Source: Candidatus Gastranaerophilales bacterium (GTDB taxonomy: Bacteria > Cyanobacteriota > Vampirovibrionia > Gastranaerophilales > Gastranaerophilaceae). From it: DNA of 64,000 bases. Under the pieces are notes generated by a model that searched no databases, had not been told where the DNA came from, and worked only from the letters and a program-made list of their open reading frames with translations. Below, in pieces: positions 7,946 to 19,900 of this stretch. The stretch covers positions 1 through 64,000 of the forward strand of contig CALUXX010000007.1 of NCBI GenBank assembly GCA_944324845.1, in the 5' to 3' direction. The stretch's first letter is position 1. Each line of letters begins with the position of its first letter. Both the position numbers and the translations under genes were made by a program.

Positions 7946-10900
7946 ATGAGGAAGTTTTTGTTTCAAAATAAGAAGGGGATATTAAAATTTGCAATCACTT
8001 GTGCGATGGTTGTTTCAAGTGTTGCTTTTGCCTCAAATTCAACTTTAGCTGAAGAAATTACTATTAATAATGGTGATGAAACCCCTGCTGCGAATAGTAT
8101 TCGTAATACTACTTATTATGAAACCGGTAATATTTTGAATGTTCAACCTCAATCGACTATAACGGTATATGGTAATCTTTATGAAGGTACTATTTCAGGA
8201 ATTACAGATTTAATAATTAACGGTAATGGATCCTTAATTGATTCTCAATCTACAAATGACAATTTAAATTACGGTTATCAATTATCAAACGGCTCAAGCA
8301 TTAAAATAAATGATTTATCATTAAAAAACTTTGGAAAAGACAATAATAGCAGTTTTTCTTCAGAAAATCTTTATGGAGCTGCTATCTATGTTATGGATGA
8401 GAATTCTTCTGCTCAAATGAATAATGTATCGGTAACAGGAAGTTCTTTATCCGGTAATGCCACGATTGCGGTTACAAAAAATTTATATGGTGGAGCTATA
8501 GCAAATAATGGGCGATTAGAAATGACTGGTGGTAGTATATCTGATAATATTATTACTGCGACCTCAGGAATTTTAGCAGCTTCTGGAGTTGCTCATGGTG
8601 GAGCGATTTACAATACCGGTGATATGTATATATCTGGGACTACTGTGTCTAATAATTCTGCAACTGCACAAACAACTTGGGCGAGTAAAAATACTTCGGC
8701 TTTAGGTGGTGGTATTTTTAATAATGGTAATTTAACATTGACAGATACAACTTTTTCTAATAATTCAGTTGGAATTACAGGAGAAGGTGGAGCAACTGCA
8801 TTAGGTGGAGGGATTTATACCACAAAAGATATAACCTTATTAGGCGGTAACTCTTTTAATAATAATACAGATGGTATTGGTGCAAATGATATTTATTTTG
8901 AAAGTGGAAATTTATTAGTTAATGGTTCAGGTTCAGATAGTGTAAATACAATATCAAGCGGATTAGCATCAAGCGGTAATTCTCATATTATTTTGACAGA
9001 TGGTGGCAAGCTGGTTTTAGAAGGTAATAATACCAGATTTACTAATGGTAGTGCAACCGTTGGTGCTGATAGTATTTTAACTTATAGTGGTTCGCTTAGT
9101 GAATCAATTTTGGCTGGAACTACGACTGTTAATGGAGATAATGGTGCTGTAGAATTAGTTGTTGCTGATGGGAATTTTTATAATTTAAACTCAGGTAAAG
9201 TTGTAACTTCAGATGGTGTAAATGGTCAGTTTATAAAGTCAGGAAAAGGACAGCTTAATCTTATAAATGGAGATTATTCAAGTTTTAGCGGTGATGTTAT
9301 TGTAAATGGTGGAATTTTATATTTTGAAGATGCTAAAAGTTCTTATATAAATGCAAAATCGAATTATATATCTCAAGGTTCTAAATTAATATATTCAAGT
9401 GCAAATAATGCGATTCTTTCAACTCTTATAGGCGCTGGGACTTTAGATAAAAATGGCGAAGGCGATTTAACTGTTACCGGTGATAATTCAGGTTTTTCCG
9501 GTGTTGTTAATATGGCTATTAATGGTGGAGATTTAATATTTGACAATACAAATGGTGACATATTCTTTGCACATAATGCAACTGTAAATTTGAATAATAA
9601 TAAACTAATTTATAATTCTGTATCTTCAGAAAATCTAACTGATGCGAATTTTGCAAATATTTCACTATTGAATAATGCGATATTTGAATATACTGCAAAT
9701 TCAGGAATAACTAGTGTAGATAATTCATTTTATACCTCAGATGGTAGTGGAAGTTTGGTATTTAATGGAAAGTCAAATTCAGATTTTATTTTAAATGATA
9801 ATTTAGATAAATTAAAACAAGTTTCGTTCAATGATGTAAGGATATATTTTGCAGATGGACTTTATAATCTTACTAATAATTTGAATTTAAACAATTCAAT
9901 AATAGATGTAATGAACCAGTCAATACAGAAGTACACATTTAGTAATTTAACCGCAGAAAATTCATCTATAAATATTGATGTTAATTTGGGTTCAAATTTA
10001 GGTAGTGATTTGTTGTCATTTACTGGTGGCAGTGGAGTATTAAATATAACAAGTCTTGGAATAATTGATGATGATGGTTCAAGTTCTGAAAAAACAGTTC
10101 AAGTTATTCAAAACAACGGTTCAAGCAATATCAGTATTCTTCAAGAGGGTTTAGATCCTACTATTGCAGGTTGGTCAACAAATGTTTACGAGTATATTAT
10201 CAATGCAACAAAGTCTGATTTTGCAAAACCATTTTATGATAGTTTAGTGTTCAAACCTAATCAAGCTGCTTCACCGGATTCTCTGAAGAGTATGAACAAT
10301 TATAAAGTTGTTCCGACAAGAGGTTTTTCATTGGTTGAAGATAGTGCCGCATATCATATTGCACGTGATTTAGGACAAACAGAGTATGGTATCTTCAATG
10401 TTAACGGTGTTGGCAAGGAAGAAAGTATAATTTCCGGTTACAGAGTTTCATATAAAGACAATGGAGATGGTACTTTTACTTATTATCCTGAAACTATAAC
10501 TCAAGATAGAGGTTCGTTTTTTGAACTTACGGATACTAAGGGGGCTATTGAATTAAATATTAGTGACATCACAATTCAGGATGCTGATAGAACAAATCAA
10601 TCTATAAAAGGTGGTTCTATTATTTATTCAAATATTGCAAATGCGGTTGTAAATGTTGATAATGCTGCATTTAATAACAGTCATTCTGTTGGAAATGGTG
10701 GGGCTTTTGATATTGAGAATGCTCAATCTATAGAGATAAAGAATTCTGATTTTAGTGGAAATACTTCAAATTCTTTGGGTGGTGCTATATATTCTGCTAT
10801 TTATTTAAATATTACAAATGCTAATTTTTCTAATAACACAGATAAAGATGGTAAAAATGATATAACCTTGGCAAATGGAGCTAATGTTTTATATACGGTT

Positions 10901-13900
10901 GAAAAGGGTAAAACTTCAGGGCTTTTAAGCGGTATAAAAGCAACCGATAATACAAGTAGCTTTACAAAAAGCGGGGCTGGTGTTCTTAATATAAGTGGTC
11001 AAAACTCTTTATTTAGAGGTAATGTAAATCTTATTGAAGGAAATATTATATTTAATACTGTTGATAGAAATGATTCTTTCTTTGGATATAGTGATGGTTC
11101 AAAATTTACAATAGCTGACGGAACTTCTTTAACTATCAATAATGATTCTGGAGCGGTGTTATCCGGCGGGCATTTTGCAGGTTCAGGTGACTTAAATATT
11201 AATACATCTTTCAGTTTGCATGGTAACAATGCTGATTATACAGGAGTTGCAGTAATTGACGGGCATTCTGTTGAATATACTCCGGAAAATTCCGGCGATA
11301 CTATATTAGGTGGTGAGGTTCAATTCTTAAACGGTGCGAAATTGTGGACTCCAAATAATTCATCAAAGGATTATGTTGGAGGAAATTTTGTTTCAAATGA
11401 TACGGCATCTCGTTTTCATAAATCAGATAATGGCAATTTTAAAGTAATTGGAGATAACTCAGGATTTAAAGGCGAAGTTTGGCTAAATGGCGGAACAACA
11501 ACCTTCGAAAAGAATGCAAATTCTGCATTTTTTGGTGGGGAAGTTTCGATAAATAGTACTTTGAATTATAAAACAACACTTAGCGAAACCTTAAATAATG
11601 TTATTACAGGCAGTGGAACATTAAATAAAACAGGTTCAGAGTCTTTAACTTTAAATAATTCAAATTTTTGGGGTAGTGCTAATATTGAAGAAGGTATTTT
11701 GAATGTAACAAGTCAAAATGCAAAAGCTTCAAATCTTGATTTTGTTGCCAATATTTCAAGTGGTGCAACTTTAAATTATATAGCAGGTGCAAATTCTTCA
11801 ATAACTTTGGGCGGTGCGGATAATAAGTTGAATTTCTTAAATGGAGCTCAAAATGCAACTGCTAGTATTTCAGCTTCTAATGTAGTTCTTGACGCTATTG
11901 CTAACGCTTCAGGTAACAATATTATTATAAATGATGCAAATGTAGTTTTCAATCAACAAAATTATGCAGGGAATTATACCTTTAATAATTCAGTTATTGA
12001 TTTGATAGTTGATAGAGAAATAAAAGAATATAATTTTGATAATTTAGTATCAAGTGGTTCGGAATTAAAGTTGGATGTATCTTTAGGGGATCCAACGGCA
12101 AGTGATAAACTTATCGTTAATGGCGGAAGCGGAGTATTAAAGATAACAGAACTTGCAATCTTAGATGATGACGGAATGGGTGGCGATAAGTTTGTTCAGG
12201 TTATTCAAAATAACAATGGAAGTACGCTTTCATTGGTTGATGAAAGTGCTGGTTCTGCAATTTCTCCATCTCTTGCAGCTTGGTCAACAAATGTTTATGA
12301 GTATGAAATAAATGCTGCAAAATCGAATGAACAGAATAACTATTATGATGGTTTGATTTTTGAAGCTTTAGCAGCAGCAACTCCAAATTCTTTGCGAATT
12401 ATGAACCACGAACGTGAAGGTTTAAGAGGTTTTAGCGTTGTTACAGATGACGTTTATAATATTGGTCAAGATTTAGATGAAACTTTGGCAGGTAATTTTT
12501 CTGTTAATGGAAAAGACAAAAATACTTCAATAATTTCAGGTGTTAGAGCATCCGGTTATAATTCATCAAGTAAGAGAGGTTCTTTCTTTGAGGTTATAAA
12601 TGATACTGATTTAACAATTAGAAACTTGACTATCCAAGATGCACTAAGACAAACTCAAACCAGAAAAGATGGTTCAGTTGTATATTTAAATAATAATTTT
12701 GCAGGTGTAGAAATTGTTAATTCAGTATTGAAAAATAATGAAGCTGTAGGTAAGGGTGGTGTAATATCAGCTATTACAGGTGAATTGCTAATTCAAGATT
12801 CAGAATTTACTGGAAACAAAGCAGGTTCATTGGGTGGTGCTATATACACCGAAACTGAAATTTCTATAGAAAATTCAAATTTCCACGATAATGCAGATTC
12901 AACAGGTGCTAATGATATTTATGTAGCAAATTCAGGGATTGTAAATTTTGACGGTGAAGGTACAACTACTATTTCAAGTGGTATTGCGGGTAGTGGTGTT
13001 GTTAACAAAAATGATGACGGTAAGTTAACAGTTTCAGGAAATAACTCTGATTATACCGGTCGTTTTAATGTTAATGACGGAGAGTTTGATTTTAATGCAG
13101 ATAGTGCTGATGATTCTTATATTTCAGGTGTAACCAATATTGAAAGCGGTGCTAGTGTAAATATTAATTCGTCTAATGGTACTGATTTGAATATCGAAGA
13201 CGGAACATTCATTGGAAGTGGTGCTTTAAATGTTTCAACAACAGAAGATAGTTCTGTAATCTTAAACGGTGATAATTCAGGGTTTACTGGCAATGTTAAT
13301 ATTGATAATGGGAATTTAGTTGTAAATTTTGATTCTTCTGATGATAAATATTTTTCAGCCAAGACAAATATCAGTTCAGGTTCTAATTTGATTTTTGATG
13401 TCACAGATGGGCTTATTCAGCAGTTTGTATCTTCAGATAATGCGTCTATCGCTGGAGACGGACAATTTGTAAAAGACGGTAACGGAACTCTTCAAATTTC
13501 AGGTGAGTGGAATTATTTTGATGGAGATATTGCTGTTGAAGATGGTGTATTAGAACTTGTCAAAGGTAATGATGATCTATTTGCTTTTGGGTCTTCTGTT
13601 ATCATAAGTGATGATGCGATATTTAGAGTAAATAATCAGTCTGATACTCCGTTAAAGTTATATTCATCTTTAGAAGGTGGAGAAGACAGTACCTTTGAAA
13701 TTGCAGGGAATAAGGATTCTGTTGTTGATATAAGCGATGCTATAAATTCTCAATTTAAAGGTGAAACATTAATTTCAAATGGAATTTTAGCATTTACAAA
13801 GCGTGATTATAATTCATTTGTAGGTGGAGATGTAAATATTAAGGGCTCTAATTCCAAACTTGTCTATACTACTGATTATGTAAATGGTGAGATTATTTCT

Positions 13901-16900
13901 AAGTTAAATGGAGATGGAACATTAGATAAACAGGGTACTTGTGAGTTAAGTGCTAATATGGGTGATTTTAGCGGATTAGTAAATGTTAAATCAGGAACTT
14001 TTGTTGCTAATGCTTCTAAACAACTTGAAGATGCTGATGGTAGTTTTGGATTTAGTGCAAATGTTTATCAAGATGCAGTTTTAGAGTTCAATGCAAATTC
14101 GGTAGATGATGTTTATAATATTGATTCTAATTCCGGTCTAAAATTTAATAGTGAAAATTCAAATGCCACAATAAATTTTGTGACTGGAAATTATAATATT
14201 TCATCAGATCTTGCAAATGCTATTGGTAACAATACTGGATTTCAGAATGCTGTAGTTAATGTTATAGGGGATAGTGATGTTAACTTGGCGGGTAGTTATG
14301 TATTGAATGGTGATTCTACATTAAATCTTGCAAACGGTTCAATTACAACAACTACAATATCAAGTTTGACAAGTAACGGAACAAATTATATAAATCTTGA
14401 TTTCGATTTTGGAAATGGTTCAAGTAATTTGGGAAGTTTTGATATTCTGAATGTCAATGGCGGGAATGCTCAGCTTACATTAACAGATGATAGTATCAAT
14501 GTGTTAAATATGGATACTGATAGAGGATTTTTGGTAAGTAATGATTATAAAGTTTTAAATGGTGCAACATTTGCCAATGGCTATACAAATGAGTTAACCT
14601 CAAATCTTTATGTTTATACAGTATCTGCAAATGCAGGATCTGATATTATTTCTGTTGTAGCAACTGGCTATGTTGGAAATACATTATATACCTTAAACCA
14701 TCAAACAGATGGAAATAGAACATTCCATTTAGCAGGAGCAATCACAGATTATTATATTGGACAGGCATTGGAGCAAACATTATCAGGAACATTAAATATT
14801 GCAGGTAGAACTCCTGATAAGGCTGATACTATTATTGGTCAAGTTGATGCTTCAACAAGTGACGGTTTATCTATGTTTGAAGTTGTTAATGATGATACAG
14901 AATTAAATATTCAAGATGTGACAATTAAAAATGCACAGTCTGAAAAGGGTGGTTCTGTAATATATCAAAATAATGCAACTTCAAGTGTAAATATATTAAA
15001 TTCAACAATCCAAAACAATTCAACCACAACATATGGTGGGGCGTTGTCTATTCTTGATGGAAACTTGACACTTGAGGATGTTCTTTTAAGTTCAAACAGT
15101 GCCGAAAACGGTGGAGCATTGTATGCAAATGGTGGAACTGTAGAGTTAAGTGATGTTGTATTTGCTTATAATAATGCTACAAATAATGGTGGAGCTTTAT
15201 ATAATGCATCAGGTAGTGAAAATTTAGTGTTAAGCAATGTAGCATTTAATAATAATACTGCTCAAGAAGGTTCTGCAATATACAATTTAGGCACTGCAAA
15301 ATTAACTGATGTGACATTCAGTGGAAATTCAGACGAATATATTTACAATGGTACACAAGGTAATTTAACAATTACATCAGCTATTGGAGATTATGTTTTA
15401 ACAAACGGAAGTTCAACATCAAAAATTACCAATAAAGGTGTTTTAAATTTAACTGCATTTGAAAATAATCAATTTACGGCTGCTGATAAAATTTCCGGTG
15501 GCACAATAAATACTTCAGGAAATGTAATTTTAAATAATTTAATTTCAAGTTCTATTATAAATGTTGTAAAAGGTGATTTAGCACTTAATGGAGGAACTGA
15601 AGATTATGCACTCAATGCTGTAACTTTAAATATCTTAGAAGGAAATAGTGCAACTTTAGGTGATAAAAATATTGAGGAGGGCAAAATAAATGTTGAAGGA
15701 AACTTTAATATTGCTAATACCTCAGATATATCTATTACTTCAGATTTAGCAGGTTCTGGTGTTATAAATAAAACTGGATCAGGAATGACGTCATTAGAAG
15801 GTCATATAAATGATACATTTGATGGTAAGATAAATATAACGGATGGAATGTTGACTTTTGAAAAGACAACTACTAATACGTTCTTCGATCAGGATGCAAA
15901 AATTGACGTAAATGGAGCAAATTCAACATTTAATTATCTTTCAAGTGATGTAGTAAGTGATTTTAATAGTAGTTTTGCTAATATTACATTAACTGATGGC
16001 GGTAAAGTTTTAATAACAGGTGCCGGTCGTGATTATAGCTCATATACAATAAATAATGGTTGGCTAAATTCAACTGGAGCAGTATCAAATAGTTTGATAT
16101 TTAACGATGCGAGTTATGTATTAAATACTTTGTTCACTCGTGGGGATGGTATAAAGGATAATGTTTCTTTCAATTCATCATTTGTAGAATTAGGAACAGG
16201 TATTGTAGGTAGTGAAATTACCGATGGACATGCACATGATGCTGGGGCTCTTGAATATAATTTAAACGGCTCAAATTATATAATTACCGATTCAATTTTA
16301 GATTTATCAAATCAAACCGCAGGTGATAATTATAATTTTGATAGTTTAAACTTTATAGGACAATCAAATGGATTAGCATTAGATGTTAATTTAGATTTAG
16401 AAACGGGTAGTGGAATTTTACCTTATGCAGATACAATTACGGCTAATTCAGGAAGTGGAATTGTTGAGATTACAAAATTATTTGTAACAGATGATAATGG
16501 TAAATTTATTACAGACGGTGACGGTAATCAAAGTAAAGGTGTCATCAGAGTATTTAAAGGTAATAACAACTTACAAGTAGCTGATTCAGATGGAGTTCAA
16601 ATATTAAGCTGGGCAACAAACGTATATAAATACGGTGTAAAATCAGCTTCAAGCGGAGAGGCAGATGGTCATGCTCAAGACAGTATCGAAATTGTACCAA
16701 ATGGAGCTTCAAGTACAGATACTCTAAGAGATATGAATATTTATGATCCAAATAAAGATAATACTGGAGGAAATAGAGGTTTCAGCTTTATTGCAAAAGA
16801 CGGATTACAAGAGAATAATAATTATAACATCTATAGAGATCTTGATACAACTTCAGCGGGAACATTTACCGTACAGGGTACTTTAGTTGGTGAAGAGAAA

Positions 16901-19900
16901 AGTCTGTTATCAGGTATTTTGGAAGATTTTGAGTTATTAGAAAGTGAAAATTCAGGTAATTTAGTAAAAATAGATGATAATACTTGGTCATATAATGGTG
17001 ATGAATTTGATGCCCAATGGATTACGATAGAATCTATGCCGGATGGAGATACAAAATACACCATAGATGTAAGAGCATTTACTCCTGAAAAACAAACAAA
17101 TGGTTCTATGTTTGAAGTTGAAAATGCAACAGATTTTGAGATGTTTAATGTATCAGTTCAAGATGCAATACGTTATGAAGGAGATAGTATTACTGACGGA
17201 TCTGTATTCTATGCAAATAATAGTGAAGCAAATATCTCATTAAATAATGTAGATTTTATAAATAATGAAGTTCAAGCAGGAAATGGTGGAGCAATAGCAA
17301 ATTATGGCAGTAAAAAATTTGCTATAAATCAATCACAAATGCAAAATAATAAAGCTACAGGTAATGGTGGGGTTATTTATAACACAGCTGTTGGTATGTC
17401 AATAACAAATGCAGTTGTCGATGGAAACAGTGCAGGAAAATTGGGTGGATCTATATATACTTCTGCCGATATGATAATTGCTGATTCAAATTTTGGTGTA
17501 AATACATTAAATACTCACAATAACGGTGAACAAAATGATATTTATATTGCAAATAATGCAAATGTTGAATTTGTAACAAGTGAGGGTAAAACAAGTTCAA
17601 TAAACAGTGGTCTTGCTGGAGAAACCGGTACAGTATTTAATAAAACAGGCAGTGGAACTTTGAATTTAAGTGGTTCAAATGAAGACTTTGCCGGAAATTT
17701 CGTTATCTCATCAGGAAATGTTATTTATAATGCTGATGATAAAAATGATACCTTTGTGGAAGGTGCAGTAAAGGTAAATTCAAATTCTGTTCTTACAATG
17801 AATATTTCTGATACCGCAGGCATGAAGGGCCAGATTATTCAAAATATATCATCCAGTGAAGATGGAAATGGCAGTTTAATTAAAAACGGAGCGGGTATAT
17901 TATACTTGAAAGGCTCTAATTCAAAGTTTGCAGGTAGTACTACCATAAATCAAGGATCAATTATATATAATGCAATTAACGATTCAGATAGATATTTGGG
18001 TGGCTCAACCAATTTAGCAGGTGAAAAGACTCAGTTGGTATTTATAATTGATGAAAATATTGAAAATCAGATAGTATCAAGAGTAATTGGTGTGGAATCT
18101 TCTACAATATATAAACAAGGTTTAGGAGATTTAACTATTTCAAGTGATAATTCAAAATTTGAAGGTACAGTTGAACTTGAAGAAGGAAAATTAACTTATC
18201 TTGCCGATAATGTATCTGATAAATATGTAAAAGGAAATACTTCAATCTCTGATGGCGCAACTATAGAAGCTAAAGTTTTATTGCAAGATAATGAAGGAAA
18301 TGAAATTATTGGTCAAACTATAGGAAATCTTATAGGTGGTCAAGATACTAATTTCGTAAAAACAGGTGAAGGAACAATTCAACTGGTAGGTAATAACAAC
18401 TTTGCAGGAACAACAACTATAGAACAAGGTATTTTAGCATATACAGCAGGCGAAGGAAACTTTGTATCAGGTAATACCGATATAAAAGAAAATGGAACTT
18501 TAGAATATACAGTATTAACAGGAAATGATAATTTAACATCTATATCAGGTAGTGGTATATTGTCAAAACTTGGTTCAGGTAATCTTAATTTAGCGGGAGA
18601 TAATTCATTATTTAAAGGTTCTGTTCAAATAGGTGAAGGTAGATTATCTTATGAAACATCTTCTGGAAATAAATTTATTAATGCAAATTCTTATGAAATA
18701 GCAGAAAATGCAGAATTATATATAAATAATACGTCATCTGAGAATGTTGAAGTTTCAAATCTAGCAGGTTATGTTGATAAAAATAACCAACCAAAAGGAA
18801 GTGGTAAAGTTATAAAAGAAGGAAACGGAACAGTTTTATTAGCTGGTGATAATTCGAATTTCGAAGGAACTTTAGATATAAATAGCGGTTCTGTAAACTT
18901 TACAAAAGATAATACCACATCTTATATAGCAGGAAATACTGAAATTGCACAAAATGCGATATTGAATTACAACACAAATATAGCAGATGAAATTATAAAT
19001 GTATCAGGCTCAGGAATTTTGAATAAAGGTGGCGAAGCTTTATTAGTATTTGATACAGGAAATAATAGTGTTGAAAAATCATTTGTTGCAAATGCAAACG
19101 AAGGAACATTGAATGTAATAGGTTCTTCAACGACTGATTTTGAATTAAATCTTGTGGCAAATAATTCAGCTACCATTAATTATGAAGCAGCAGTTGGCAG
19201 TAATCATACAATAGGTTCAACTTCATCTGTGAAGTTTGGAGAATCTGCTAGTGATGCAAAAATTAATTTTAATGGCGAAAATTATGTATTAGCAAGTGAT
19301 ATTACAAATTATAGCGGTAATAAAATCTCATTTGCTGATGCAAATATCAAACTAACAAATTCAAATTATAATGGTAGTTATATTATTACCGATTCAGTAA
19401 TTGATTTGATAAATGATAAGTCAGAAACAAATACATTTGCGAATTTGGTAACTACCGGTTCAAAAATTAAAATCGATGCTGATTTGACATTGCCAAATCC
19501 AACGGCGGACAGATTAGTTTCTAATGGCGGAGTTGGTGGCGCGTTGGAATTAGCTCTTAATGAAATAAATTTAAATGATAAGAAGACAGATAATGGTCTT
19601 GGCGAACAATATAAATTAAATATTCTAGGCGGAAATTTGACATTAGATAATGATGATACCTTAGAGTATTGGGCAACTTCAGCTTATCAATACAAAGTTG
19701 ATATAGCAAAGGGTGGTCAAGATATTATATTGACAGCAATAAAAGCTTCAAATGAAAACTCATTAAAGGCAATGAACAATTTGAGCGGAAATAGAGGATT
19801 CCAGTTCCATACAGATGATGATAATCCTTATATAATAGGTTCAAATTTAGGAGTAACTGAAGCGGGATCATTTGTTGTGACAGGAACAGGTTCTACTGTT